Origin: Ulva prolifera
Lineage: Eukaryota > Chlorophyta > Ulvophyceae > Ulvales > Ulvaceae
DNA length: 64,000 nt
Assembly: GCA_023078555.1 (NCBI GenBank)
Contig: CM041200.1
Location: 4,740,936 to 4,804,935, forward strand
Direction: 5' to 3'
Made by a program: the position numbers and the translations under genes. Shown here one piece after another: positions 22,394 through 35,761 of this stretch. How positions within the stretch are numbered: the stretch's first letter is position 1; each line of letters opens with the position of its first letter. The notes beneath the pieces are model-generated. The model did no database searches and was not told the origin of the DNA. It worked only from the letters and a program-made list of their open reading frames with translations.

Positions 22394-24358
22394 ATGCTGG
22401 ATCATGACTCCTCGAATGCCGTCACACCGCAACAGGGTGTCGCCGTGAAGGGCAAGGACATGCTGTGGTTAGACACCGAAGGCGCTGTGCCTGTCGGAAC
22501 GACGCTGTGTTTTGAAATCAAAGGCTCGTTCCAATTTCCACTCAATCTTGCTGACAGTGTAGACTCTGTAGTAAGCTGATCTGACCTGCTGTGTCGCCCC
22601 AATCAGATGCGCAGCTGCCATACAGTGCCAGACTCGTTGTGCAAATATAGAGGAAAGGTACACAAAGCGGTGTTTCTTGCAGGGAAAAGCGATGCAATGA
22701 TTACCATACGTGGGAAACCAGAAGTGGATCCGCAAGATGCCAGCCCAGATACTCCGTGTCAAGCACAGAGCTGCCATAGCACGAACCAGCCCTCAGCATC
22801 CCAAACGATCCCCCTCACAGTAGTATTTGGCAGCCACAGGAATACGAAGCTCAAAGTATGTGGAGGCGAGGAGTGCCTGCTTCTGGTGTGTTATATTCCA
22901 CAAGTCATGCGTGTTCCTAACCCTTGGTGGCTGGCATCATTCTTACCGTGTCCACTCATGCAGCGCAAGGACGTCTCAGAGGCGCTGCTGGACCCGCTCA
23001 ACTTCAAGACCTTCTGGATACGCTTTGCAGAGGACTCGTTGAGCCTGGGCTGGGGGATGGTGCACCCCGCCGGCCACCTCCTGAGCCACCCAGTCCACAT
23101 CCCAGCCCAGCGCCTCTACATCGGATTTCTCAGCTTAGACAGCCCGGTGATATTCCGCAGCATCCGGCTGAAGAGGCCCCTGGGCTGCCCATTGTCCATG
23201 GCGCCCTCCCCAGCCAACTCACTGGCCGCCCGCTGCCTCGACACGCTTGCAAGCAACCTCACGCCCGCGAGCGTCTGCCAGGTCCTGTGCCTGCTCACCA
23301 CCATGTGGCGCACTTCCGACCCCGCGTGGGTGCGCTGCGTCGCGTTCCTCGCGGAGCACTTCGCCGCCGTCGCCGCCGCGGCGCCGGACGCTATGCGCAC
23401 GCTCCCGGCGGAGGCCCTCTCAGAGGCTCTCGCATGCAGCCGCCTCAGCGCCTCCGAGATGACCATCTTCTGCGCAATCGAGGCATGGGCGCTCGGGCAG
23501 CGCATCCCCGTGCGCGCCCCCTTGCCGTGTGGCGCCAGCGCCCCCCCCCTCTGCCTCGCCGTCGGTCTCCCGGAAGTTACTCAGGCTCTCGAGCACGTCC
23601 GCTTCCCGCTGATGACGGCCCCGCAGCTGCAGAGCGTCCACGCTTCCCCGCTGTGGGCCCTCATCGGCAGCCCATGCGCACACCTTCCGGATGATGCGGG
23701 AGAGCTCGGCGCGGGGGATGCGCCGGAGGCGCGGCGGCGCCCGTCGCAGGTGTGCCAGCGGCAGGACCTCTGCCGCATGTGGCAGCACCAGCGGCGCGCC
23801 CCGGCCAACGCGTCCGAGCTGCAGTTCGTGCACACCGGCGACAAAAACGGCGTGCTGTACCACCTCGGCACGAATGCCGGGCTCAACTCTCGCTTCGTCA
23901 ACCCGCACCTGACCGGCGCGGTCCGCGCGGTGTGCTCGTCGCCGTTCTGCTCCACGTCAGACGCCGGGAAGCTCACGAGCCGGGTGTACCACGGTGACCA
24001 GTGTGCGCACGCGAACAGCTGCGGCGAGACGTTCTGGCAGGTCGACCTGGCGGAGCACTCGCTCGTGTGCCTGGAGTACGTGCTGCGTGTGAATGACAGC
24101 AGCGCGGTGCCGCGGAGCTGGGTGCTGCAGGGCGCGACGGCCGCGGGCGCGTGGACGGAGCTGCACCGCGTGCAGGACTCAGGGTTCTTCCAGACGAAGG
24201 GCCAGTACGGCGTGTGGCGGATGGAGCAGCCGAGCATGCAGCCGGTCTCGCGCATCCGGCTGCTGCTTGTTGGGCTCGCGTCGAATGGCTGCCGCGTGCT
24301 GAATGTGAATTTTGTGGACTTTTACGGTTACTTGATCCATGATCGCGCGGTGCGGTGA
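22394..24358 (+). CDS. FAMeT / BACK / discoidin-domain protein
   Basis: The likely start is ATG 22394 (MLDHDSSNAV). An intron around 22565-22606 leads into the long frame 22607-24358. An 83-nt in-frame segment after GGEECLLL (GTGTGT...TCATGCAG) is probably a further intron. Two FAMeT-like modules are seen (KAVFLAGKSDAMITIRG with VVFGSHRNTKLKV, and FWIRFAEDSLSLGWG with IGFLSLDSPVIFRSI). A BACK-type helical region follows (LSASEMTIFCAIEAWALG), and then a discoidin/F5-8-type domain (GVLYHLGTNAGLNSRFVNP, FWQVDLAEHSLVC, SWVLQGAT). Plant BTB/BACK proteins combine these modules and are thought to be ubiquitin-ligase adaptors. No BTB domain is evident before BACK here, so it may be lost or too diverged to see. 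Confidence 0.78.
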
Positions 24359-24446
24359 CGCCCGTCAGCTCCCCTGTCGCAGCGGATCATGGCTGCTTTG
24401 CAAAACAAGCCTTGCCTTGACTGCCTGCTGCACTGTTTTTGATGTG

Positions 24447-24560
24447 TGCAGTAGGCAGTCCAGGCAAGAACGGGAGAGAAATATTTTGCTGTGTATGGTA
24501 GGCAGTCCAGGCCAAATCAGCAGAGGACTTTTTCTGTGTGCTGTAGGCAGTCCCGGCGAG
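24447..24560. repeat. Spaced direct repeats, GTAGGCAGTCCAGGC
   Basis: The word AGTAGGCAGTCCAGGC or a close variant occurs three times (about 24450, 24509 and 24543), separated by unlike spacers, just after the stop of the preceding gene. It lies in the presumed 3' UTR. Confidence 0.75.
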
Positions 24561-25599
24561 ATCATCAAAGGGGGTTGTTCCAGCAGTCCAGCTTCGTCCC
24601 CGCAGTCTCTCGAAGGCAATGTCTGCGTTGATAGAAAACCATGTGTCCTCGTTTGTATCTGAATGCATCGGCGGGATGCTGGATGTTCAGAAGTCGCGCT
24701 CGATGTAACAAGCAACCTGTTTTCCCCTCCATCTGAGGCGCCTGGCGCCGCTGGTGCAGCATCAGCGGCGCCTGTGCTGTTGCAGGCGTCCAAGGCACCA
24801 CACTGGAGCTTTCCCCAGACCCCTTCACAGAGCTGAGCTGCAGAACACAGGACACCGCAGGTGCTGAAGCGGTTCAGCAGCTTCGTTGCAGTGGCCCCAT
24901 GCCCTGCATCAGGTCCGCTGGGCTGTCCTACCCAGTGTACAGCTCGACCTCTGCTGTGGCTGTGCTCATGGCTAGCTGGGAACAGCAGGACTGCCTGATG
25001 CTGCCGATGTCGGTGTGCATAGCAGGGCAGGTTCAGTGGAACATCGATGCAGTCCAGGAGCTCCAGAGAACTCAGCCTCGGGTACAGCACAACGCTGTGA
25101 TCTGTGCATCCATGCTGATGTGTGAGCCTAAAACGGCACTGGGCGGTTGTGAGTCTATTCGCCTATTCTAGCATGTTCCGCAGCACATCAACATATGTTC
25201 CCCAGCACTGCGCGCTTCAGCAGGCACGACCATCGAGCATCGTTACATCGGAGAAATCACCCAGAGCACACGCCTGGTGTAAGCTACATACATCTGGCCA
25301 CGAGCAAAGGCCGCTGCGGCGTGTCCTGGCCACCTGATGCAGCCAGCCCACCCGACGCAACAGTGTTTTCACAGCTGTCGACCAGAACACTCCGGCACAC
25401 GGGCGCCACTCTGACCAAGAGACAAACGTTATTTCTGTACCATATCACCTGCTCTGCACCAAGCCGCCCTTAGCATCAGAATGCAAGCAATGCACCCTCC
25501 GCAATCCTTCCCTTGTGCAGTCTCTCTGGGAAGAAAGGCGCAGCCACGGCATCGCGCCACTGCAGCGTGTCCGGCCCAATGCCGATGCGCCCAGCACAC
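24561..25599. other. Intergenic region between convergent genes
   Basis: This probably holds the 3' ends of the FAMeT/BACK gene (+) and the exportin gene (-). No coding exon is supported on either strand. Confidence 0.5.
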
Positions 25600-28500
25600 T
25601 CAAGCACCGGCCGGCCCCGTCTCCCCGAGCCTCCGGAAGAAGCGGATGTCATTCACAAGGTCATCCATACATGCGTGGAAGTGCGCAAAGTCGTGCAGGC
25701 TGCCGGACTGGTCGGTGAACGGCTGCTGTAGCGCGGGGCTGCGGCCGCGCAGGAAGGCTGGCCCCGAGGCGCACAGCTCCGCGAGCTTCCGCAGAAACGC
25801 GTCCCAGTCCGTCTCGCCGACCCCCCAGAGCACGCTGACCAGCTGCTCCTTGGCCCCGTCTGCGACTGGGTTGATCAGCATGCTTATTAGCGCCTGCTCG
25901 AGGGCAGGCCGCGCCTCCTTGAAGCCATCCCGGTCAAAGAGGCCCGTCTGCACAGCAGCGGGACCTTGCTGCATGACCACACAGCACTCATGGCGCTCAG
26001 CCACGTGCGCTGCTTCATCTTTCTCTACCGCAATGGACATACTGCATGGTCAAGTTGCCATGCATGATTCCGAAGGCAAACCCCAAGCGTACGTGGAGAT
26101 CTACTTACGCGTGGTATCCCATCAGCTGGCATGTGGCTGCGGACCAGGACCACATGCTGAGACGGCCAAGGTTCTGTCCAAGAGCATGTAGTGGAGCAGC
26201 GGTCGGCTTCTCCACAATGTCAAGGCATCCCTCTTCCCCTCCGGACCGGCTGTGTGACGGTGCATGCATATGGACCAGGTCGCCCGCCCGGGGCTCCACA
26301 GCACGCACAGCACGCACATCAGCGTGGAGAGCAGCGGTACACCCGCTTTGATTGAGACAGAGCACTGGTCTCGCAAGCGTGTTCTCCGAAGTGAGGGCGC
26401 ACCACGCGTTGCATCTCGATGAACTCGTCCACCAGCTCCCGCAGCCCGCCGGCGTGCACGTCCGCCACCTGCCCGGCAGCTGCCGCCTCGAGGTACGCAG
26501 CCACACGCAGCGCTACAGCGACCGGCAGGGCCCGCATGCCCGCGTCGGCGGCCTCGAGCGCGCGGTAGCGCCGCGACAGCACGCGCAGCACGGCCACGAG
26601 GCACTGCCGCAGGCACGCGGCGTGGGTGGCGCTGCCGGCCGCCTGCTCCGGCGGGAGGGAGTCGGCGGCGTGGAGGAGGAACGCGAGCGCGCGTGCAAGC
26701 AGCGGCGCGACGTGGGGTGCCGCGTCGTCTGCGACGCGGCGTACCAGCTGCGCGACCTGCTCGGTCGCGGCGGCATCGCCTGCACTGCGGCGTGCGGTTC
26801 AGGTCGCGCCTTCGCGATCGCACGCAATCGGGCAAGCACTGGACCACGCGGCGATGGAATGAGCTGTACTTGCTCTCAGCATCGTCCACTGTTTGCAATA
26901 GCTCTGAGCAGCTGGACGGCAGCACCACAGCGCATACCGCGAACAGCACGGCTGCGCCTCATGCGTTCCTCCCCACAGCACCTCCCCACAGCACAGCACA
27001 GCACGCGTTCCTCCCCACAGCGGCGCAGATCAACAGGGCCACCGCCGGGTTCTGGGACGCTACGCTCATCGGCACGTCATGAGCGGCAGATTCTGGCGTC
27101 AGCGCATGCGCATGGCGGCAGTGTGTGGCGATCGAAAATGCGCCGCATGAATGCACGGGCTTGCTCACACAAACCGGGGCAGGGCGGCTCAGCTGAGCCT
27201 AGCGTTGTCACATAATCAATCAGCGCATGAAGCTGCACGGAGCAGCCCAACTTCACAGCACAGCAGAGCACACATGCATGCAGCCTAAGTGGACCTGGGC
27301 CCAGCTGGGAGAGTAGCGCCTGTCTCATGCGTATGGTCGGACAGCGTCATAGACACAGGTTTGCTGGATCGCGCACCGACGGTCGCCGTGGCGCTGACAG
27401 ACATGATCCGCTCCACCAGTGGCTCCGGCATCTCCTTCAGGCCATTCTGCACCGCAGCCACCATCAGCCGGCTCAGCTGCAGTGCCGCGGCGTGCGCGTG
27501 GGCGTGCTGCGCCGCCGCCATCACCTCCGCCGCCGCCTCCACCATCGGCCGCACGGCAGCAAACATACACCTGCGGCTCTGTCTTGCACGCGGGCCAGCC
27601 GTGGCCAGAAGCGTCGCCGCGAACCCGCACAGCCGCCGCAGCGCCGGTGCCGTTGCGGCCCAGTCAAAGTCGTGTGCCGCCGCACGCGCGCGCAGGTCGG
27701 ACCACGCTGTGACCACAGGTGCGCACACGTGCTGCATGCTTTGTGCGGCCGCCTCCCAGTCCGCATCTGCTGCGTCCCGCCTGTACCCTGTCCACGTGAG
27801 CGTCACCTCGGCAAGCGCGACCCACAGTGCATGCACAGCGCTCTGCGGCGCGCGCGCCCACACGGAGTCCCCCGGCACCGCCGCTGCCACGCACGCGTCT
27901 GCAAGCGCACACGACGCGCTCGATGCGCGCAGCGCCGCGATGTGCGCCGTGTCCGCGGCCGCTGCGTTGACTGCAATCTGTGCGGTGGCTAGGAGCGCTC
28001 CCGCTGCGCAGCTCGCCAGGTGGTGGCATTCGTCTGTGGTTTGCGGGTTGGCCGCGTGGGTGATGGCGGTGTGGACGGCCGACACCGAGAATTGGTAGAG
28101 GGCCGACACGAAGCCCCGCAGGTGCTCCTGTTCCGCGGCTGCCGCCGCGCACGCCTGCGCGCTGGGTATCCATATCGCCGCCAGCGCGCTGAGGCACTTG
28201 AATGCGCTCGCCACTGCAAGCCACTCACGTCTCAGCCGCGTACGTGGTGACTTGGGCATGGGTGGCTTGGGACAAACAGGCGGGGCCAACGGGCAAGTCA
28301 CCATCGTGGTTCCCTGCTGCTGCGGAATCGCGCACATGTGACCTGCTTGCATGGCAGAGTACGCAATGCGGTGGGGCTGGCAGAACACAAGACCGTACGG
28401 TCAGAGCCGTGGCAGTCAATTGGCAGAGGCGTTTTGACTGGCAGCTACCAGCATGAGTGCTGCCGAAAGCACGCTCCATACCGCAGAGCGTGTCCGCCAT

Positions 28501-31500
28501 TGCACCGGCGCCGCGATTGCAAGTCGCACCTGCGATTAACACGAGCTGCCGAGGCGCCCCCTGCCCCGCACCTCCACCCTCAAGCGCCCGCGACACCCAC
28601 CCCAGCAGCCCTTGCGCATGACTCAGCACCGGCCCGACCGCCGCCCCGTCCAGCCCATGGCACGACCTCGCCGCGAGCCGAAGCACCACATACACGTCCA
28701 GCGCTGCGCGCTCCGCCTCCGCGCCTCCCCGCCGCAGCAGCGCGTCCTCCCGGCTCCGCAGCGTCGCCGCCGCGGCGTCCCACACCGCAGCCGCAGCGGC
28801 GTGGCCGCACAGCAGCACCGCCTGCGCGGCCACGTTCTCCATGCATGTGCAGAACACGCTGTGCGCGCTGGATGCGTAGTCGCTCAGCGCGCTGCTGCTG
28901 CCGTCATCGGCGCGCGGCGAGGTCGGGCCGCCGCCCTCGTCGTGCGCAGCATGCGCAGCGTGCTCGTCCGCGGTCCCCTCGCTCAGCAGCAGCGGCGCAA
29001 GAGCTTCTTGCAGCGCTGTGCCGCTGTACGGCTCTGTTGATAGGCTGCTCGCGGAGAGGCTCATGACCGGTTCTACCTGCACGCCCAGCTCTCTGGGTCG
29101 GCACCCCCGTGCGCCTACAGTTCAACTGCATGCAATCCAGCCGACAGGTGGCAAAATTCCCACAGCGTGTGAGTCGGTGCAGCATGAGCGTGGTAGCTGG
29201 AAAGGCCTCCAGTCACACATCCTGGAGCATGCATGTATACATTCGTGTTTGAACGGGTCTTGCGCAGAACCAGCAAGCGAGCACATGCATGCCGCCAGGT
29301 GTGAGGTTGAGCAGGCACACAGAGGCGGCTGCGCCGAGCGCTCCGCCGCAGCAGTCCCCGCGCCGCCACTGAAGACCCTCCAGCGCGTATCATCGCACGA
29401 TGGCACCGCTCTGCTAGCGCGGACCCACAGCAGACCCCGGCCACACTGGTGTGCCCCCAAGCCACACAAGCGCATTCACGGCGGAAGCAGGCACCAGTCG
29501 TGCACCACCCAGCGTGAGGCAGCAGTCCAGCGCTTGCCCTGAGCAGTAGGCCCCAGCCTTAAGCTCGAGAGCAGCACATTGGCTGATCGGCGTCGTTGGC
29601 GCCATGGCACGGAACACCGTTTGTAGCAGCCTGCTTTTGAAACGCTCGTCGGAATGCAGTCCCCGGCGCTTTGGCAGATCTTGTGAATACGCTGTCCCCA
29701 TTTACCACGTGCCAGCAGCGCCGTGGGGACGGCGACGAGGGAGGGGGAGGAGGTGGGTGGAAGGTGCGCACTCCTTCGAGGTGCACCATGCAAGGCAGCA
29801 GCGCCTGCAGCAGGCTGAGCGCGCGGCTGCGGAACGGATCGAGGCGGGCGGCCACGGCGGCGCGCTCCCGCTCCAGCTGCGCCTCCTCCTGCTCTCCCAC
29901 CAGCCGATTCAACCACAGCATCCACGGCTCCAGCCAGGCCAGCACCTCCCCGGCATCTGCCTGCCGCCGGGCCTCCTCCGCCGCAGAATCGAGTAGCATC
30001 TGCATGCGCCGGCGCCGTCCATGCACGCCCCTGGAACTCTTGATTGTCACTTCACACTCGCGCTTGCACCCGTCCGGCTGTGGACGCGATGAGGTTGTAT
30101 GCATGACATCAGTGCATGCCTTGCCGGACCCCACTGTCCGGGGGGTCGGGGTGCTTCACAATTACCGCTCGGCGGAACGAGGCTGCTTGCGCTCGTGAGG
30201 TGGAGAATTGCACGCATCGTGAGGGGGGATGCTGTGGGGTCAGAATGCGACACATCCGTGCACGGCTGCTGGTGAGCACACGTCAGACGTGTGTCGAGCT
30301 GCCGCAGCAATTGACAAGCTGACAGGCACAAGTATGCGGAATTATCGTGTGTGACCTTGCCAGACGGAGCTACACCGATGCAGCAATGGGGTGACAAGCC
30401 TGCTGCCGCATGCCAGCGCAACATTCGCACCTGTAGGGTGGCCGCTGTCTGTGGCGAGAGGTTGACCGTTGTCAGGCCGGCCGTCTCAATCGCAGCGCGC
30501 GCGAGCCGCGCGCGCGCCAGCGGCGCATGCATGGGGCGGCCGGGCTCCGTCAGGCAGGCCAACAGCCGCGCATGCATGTCCTGCCGCACGCTGGGGATCA
30601 TCGGCGCGCTGGCCACGCTCTCCACAGCACGCACAGCGGCGTCCACGACCTCCGCAGCCGGGCTTCCGAGGTGGGGCACGACGGCGGCAAGCACCTCCGT
30701 CGGTGTCACCTGCACCGCACAGAGTGGCTAGTAGGGGTACTAGATGCCTTGCCGTTAGCATGTGGCATTTCACAACTGTACCTTCCGCCAACATACCCAT
30801 GCATAAAGTGCATGCATATCAGAGATATGATTCAGGATTTACCCGGCATCAATCAAGGCTGTAGAATCTCACAATCTGGACCACAGCGGGACAGCATGCG
30901 CTCTGACAGCGGCCCATGCGTGTGCTTGCCTCCAGCCCCTTCCACTGAGCGCGGGGATACATACCGGCACAGCGTCCACCGACTTCACCGTGGCCATGAC
31001 TTTGCCAAGCAGCTCCAAGCTGAGCACGAGAGTCGCCGGGCCGGCAGCGCCCGCGGCCGCTACACTCCGCAGTGCGAGCTCGCACAGGCGGCGCTGGAGT
31101 TCGCGGTAGAACAGCGTGCGCAGAACACGGAGGGACGCAGCAGGCAGCACGCCTGTGTAGCTGGCGTCCGGCCGCAGCAGGCCGGCTGCGAGGTCATCGA
31201 CTAGGACGATGCTCCTCTGCAGCTGCCGGTGCCACTCCTGCTCGAGAGCTCCTGCAGGCGCCGCCACAGTCACGTGTAACAAGGACACAGGCGACGGGGA
31301 GGGCAGTACCGCGAACTCTGCGAGCGTCGCAGGAACACCTGCCGGCGCCGCCGCGGATTGTACGTGTCCCACTCGCAGAGGCGACGGGGCGGCCGGCGTC
31401 GCGAAGACAGCGAGCAGCGCAGGATTATGTCGTCCACGAGCCCAGCACGACGCACCTCAGCCATGGCTGCGGTGATGTGCCGCTGAAATGGGTCGCAGGC

Positions 31501-32881
31501 GCATGGTGCGTGGGGACACGGCATCAGGGGTGGGTACCTCAATGCTGTGATACGCCCACTATACTACAGGTCCCTAGAACGTTGCAGTGTGCTCGGCATA
31601 CGTGGTGTAGTGGAGATGTTGCGGGTACTGCCATAGCAGGGGCATGCGTGGGTGCTGTGTCGACATGCCGCCCCAAACATGCATGCGCTTGCCGTGAGAC
31701 AGCATCTGAGTGGGTATCATGCCCAAATTGATGTCTCCGTCCGTCTCAGGGCACTCCCATGGAGTGTGGCCGGGCGATGCCGCAGAACAGATGCCTGAAG
31801 CCACATCGAGGTAGGTAATTCGGGCTGTACACACGCATACCGGTCGAGAGAGCACGCAAGAGACTGCTGAGTCGTTTGACGTATGAGAGTTCATTGGCAG
31901 CTGGCATGCATGCACGTGGTGGCTGAGAGATGGCACTGTGTGGCACTGCTGTGGCCAGGAGAGGTGGGGTACGGACACGGGTGGGATTTGTGAAGCGGGA
32001 GGGTCGGGGACGCTTGCGGGCCATCGTGACGTACCTGAGAACGTGGCGGGTGTGGCCGTGATGAGCTGCAAGAGTGCAGCAGTCGCTGCTGCATCCTCCT
32101 GGCTGGCTGCCCAGCACAAGACCATGCTGTTGAGGCTGTACACCTTGTGTGTGAGCGGACTCGAGGCATCTTGGCAGAGAGAAAGGATGTCTTGAACGCT
32201 CTGCAAGTGCAGCAGATGCAAATTCGATGGGGTCTGCCCGGCTTGGCGGTCTGAAGAGGGCCGGGCCCAGCTTCCGTAACCCCCTCACATATGTGCATGA
32301 AGCGGTTGCTTGGATCGAGAGCTCAAACAACGACGAGACAACGATTACGATTTTCATGAGAGATGTGAAGGTCTCTTGGCTTAGCTTCCTGAAGAATAAG
32401 AATAAGTCTGGATGCAGGCTCGGCCAGCGTCAACGCCGGTGGCCACATGTTCAATGCTGTCCACGGCTGACCTCGGGAGGCATGGTGCCGCCCTGCCGCA
32501 GCTTAGGAGACACGTAGTGCATGTTCCAGCAGCATTGTCCACCCCACGACAAATGCTGCTACGACATCGAGCCGGGACTGCGGGCATGACCAGGACACAC
32601 ACCTGCAACAGTTTCTGCCGCGCGGATGAATCAAAGCCCCAGAATTCCTTCCCAGCGTGACGCTCGACGCACGAGATGTAGTACCAACAGAGCTGCGGGT
32701 CTAATATGACTGTGTGGTGACGAAGTGCCGCTGCTGCTGTCTTGTACGCCTCGCTGGCGAAAGCGTTCAAGTACCTCTCGCACTCGTCGCGTGTGCTTCG
32801 AGACACGTGTGGGTCAGCCACTCGCAGCAGATTGTATCGAAGATGCTCGTAGATGTTGGCATCCTCGACCTGCTGCATCAT
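25600..32881 (-). CDS. XPO6: Exportin, probably exportin-6 type (HEAT repeats)
   Basis: This is a large multi-exon minus-strand gene; most exon edges are approximate. Readable blocks: 32881-32603 (CWYYISCVERHAG, a small donor GTGTGT), about 32195-32050, 31360-30967, 30710-30434, 30035-29765, 29640-29560, 29079-28555, 28245-27350, 26850-26350 and 26030-25600. The blocks are helical, leucine/alanine-rich HEAT-like segments. The start resembles the importin-beta N-terminus. The last exon (GLFDRDGF, TDWDAFLRKLAEL, LVNDIRFFRR) follows the C-terminal pattern I associate with exportin-6, which carries profilin-actin out of the nucleus. If instead another exportin, the gene is still a Ran-dependent transport receptor candidate. 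Exons of very high GC encode long alanine runs. No single motif proves the assignment. Confidence 0.6.
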
Positions 32882-32911
32882 CGGTCTAGCACCCGGGCAG
32901 AACACGTTCAA

Positions 32912-35761
32912 ACAGCCTCTGAGGCGTTGTGTACGACGTACGGGCTGACCTCGGGATCACGAGGCAGTGCCGAAATTGTCGGCATTTGCTGTGCTCTACA
33001 GACACGATGGTACTAATGCTGAGAGTTGGTCCAACCTCTTGTGGCTAGTATGGGTTGGCGGACTGTTTCGCGGGCGGGGCTACACCGCCCAAGGTCAATC
33101 GCGTTCGGATCGACGTTGTCATGCCGAAGCCAAAACGAAACCCAAATTTCAACCAAGGACAAATTTTACATGTCATCGTCACAATCACTCACACCTAGTG
33201 AATCCCACCCGCGCTGAGCTTCTTAGTCATGCCATGGCATGCATATGAGATGATGGCACGGCTGTGAATCAGTACCGCAACATCGAGATTGAGCCCGGCC
33301 CGCAATCTCGGCACCAGGCTGCCCTAGACCAACGGCCAGGAAAAGGCCGCTGCAGCAGAGACCCAGTTCGGGCATCACGCCGATGCCTCGATGGAAGCTG
33401 ACAGGCTTGAGGTCAGATTGTATACAGGCCAGTGCCTACTCAAACTGCAATCAAGCTCGATGCTGCCACCATCACAATGGGTGGACATCTGCAGCTACAG
33501 CCATCGGCCACAGACACCGCCACTGCCACACTGAACAGGCGCTCTACTCTCGCCCGTCAGCGCAAGGTTGTGATGAGTTGCCTTTGACACCGGTCCCCTC
33601 GAGGACATGGCTAAGTCGATCCAGATTCACTTTACTCTAAGCTCACGAGACAGACAGCTGGATCTGGATTGTCAACACACTAGCAGAGCGGCTGTGGCGT
33701 AGGCGTTTCGAGCCGGAATGGCGGTTGTATTCTTGCGGTGCTCGCTGGTGCTGCGGTGCTGCCCAGTTCGTTGCCGTCTATCTTACACCAGATCTATCAA
33801 GCGTCATCTCGCGAGCGGTGGCGCAAGTGCACCACCACGCATATTCACAGCACGAGATGCGTGCCGGCTGGAGGCACCTACTGGTACACGCAGGCTGGGC
33901 GCCTTTGCAGCATGCTGGACCAACGTCCGAACTGAAGCAGCGCGCTCGCAACGGCAGGGTTCGCTCCCAAGCTGCCCCTGTGCCGTATGGTGCACCTGCG
34001 GACCGTAAGGATCAAACCCTATAGAGGCAAGTCCATAACGCCACTGAATGCGCCTGACACGTCATCGCCAATCTAGAGGCCGGTGAGTGTCTGCGTGTAG
34101 AGACTTCTATAGAGCCTGGCGCATGCACACATGATGTCCGGCTCCAGCAGCGAGCCCCTGCATTCTTGCGCAGGCAGAGAGGCGCCTGGTGCTGAGAGCA
34201 TTCTGGCGGTTCCGGCAGGGTGCAGAGTGCGTCCCGTTCCGTGACGTTGTTTGCGTTTCTGTCCAGCTGCTAGGCTAGCCTAGGGTGCTGCTGCGGAGGG
34301 TCATTCCCTGGTTGATGGGGAGAGTGCACATTTCTGCAAGTGTCCTGCATGCACGGACAGTAAAGAACCAATCAGGGTCGGTGCAATGCTCACAATGGCG
34401 TGGCGCAGTCCGCCTCAGCAACCTCAGGGGCTCATCACAGAAACGCGCAATGTAGAGCTCATGGCTCGTGGAAGCGTTGGACTGGCTTGTCCATACCAGT
34501 TGCTGCTTTCCGGGCCTGAACGTCAGGCCGCGGCCGAAGGCTAACCGTGACCCATGCCAGCACCGACGGATGTGAGCATGCAGTCCGATGTCGACGGCAT
34601 GCCAGCGAAACGAGGTGATCCCCTATGATGCAATGCTTCTGCAGAAGAAGGTGTGATACCCGAATCAATATAGCTGCGGCCAGGCAGAGCCCGCAGTCAT
34701 GACTCACGCTGGGCGACTACATTGTGAAAGCAGGATCAGCAGAGTCACCTATTGACGCGGGCAAGCTACAATGCTGTTGACAAAGCGCCGCAGATGTGTT
34801 GAGGTTGCTGTGCCTGCTTGACGTAATGATGTCTTCTGCGGAGGTCCCGCCTAGCCACACAATGGCAACGATTCCTTGATGCCATGCTTCCTCGATTCCC
34901 ACTGTGCCTTACGGCTGGACTGGCTGTGTCTTCGCAATGTGCTGAGTTTTCACTCCGATCACCTTTCCACCGTCTGTTCCTTGGGACCACCCGACACGCC
35001 CCCACAAGTGATCCTGCACTGCCTCAGCACCTGCCTAGCAACGCCCTCAGGGCATCAGACGCCGGCCTGTAAGAACCTCCCGATTGGATTGTGGTTGCGC
35101 CGTGTCAGCGTTGAGCAGCTACAATGATTGTTTCGAGCGGGTGAAACAGCCTAGGGCCGTGCTGCCAGGCCAGCTGCTGTGGAAAAAGCCCCACATGCAG
35201 ACTCAAGTGAAAGGGTCATGAACCCAGCATCTCACTGAAGCGTGAATGAGCAGCACCAATGGGTGTGCTACAAAGGTGTACACAGTCAGGTCCAGCATTT
35301 CATCACTGGAGTGGAAAACACTGGCCAGCCTGCTACCATGCCTATGGAGCGTACATGAACGAGGCTGATGCAAGGCGGATCTGATGCATCTGCACAGACT
35401 GTTGCAAACGCGTTGGAGGCGAGTGTGTGTAAATGCTGTCGGATTGGTCGACCTGTGGCCGCGGCTCAGGTGCCCCCACTGAGCATGACTGCACCACAAG
35501 GGGCTTGTCGCTTGGCATCGACATGCTGTCAGTTGCATTTCTGTACGTGGACCGGAACCGAAGTGGCCTTGTGGGCCCAGCTGAGCGTCAGCTTACATCT
35601 GCATCCCAGGCTTTCGCTGGAACTGTAAATCATGGGCCAGGTCACTGCGGCCCACCCTTTGCAATAAGGCGCAACCGAATCAAATCTGCCAACGGCCGTC
35701 GCAGGCCTGTCAAACAATACCACATTTCTCAGCCGCAGTGTAGATAGAAAGCCCGGGGGCG
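32912..35761. other. Intergenic stretch, 2.8 kb
   Basis: No gene is supported. A few short frames (for example minus strand 34902-34717 with EAWHQGIVAIVWLGGTSA) could be lone exons, but no splice partners or family motifs were found. Confidence 0.4.

Noticed and set aside
22924-24302. Several long alternative frames overlapping the FAMeT/BACK gene, and similar ones over the exportin and ASNS exons
   Set aside because: They are arginine/alanine-rich shadows of GC-rich exons in other frames. Only one frame in each place carries domain motifs.
34459-34902. Minus-strand short frames with readable stretches
   Set aside because: Isolated, without conserved motifs or matching splice sites. Not enough to claim a gene.
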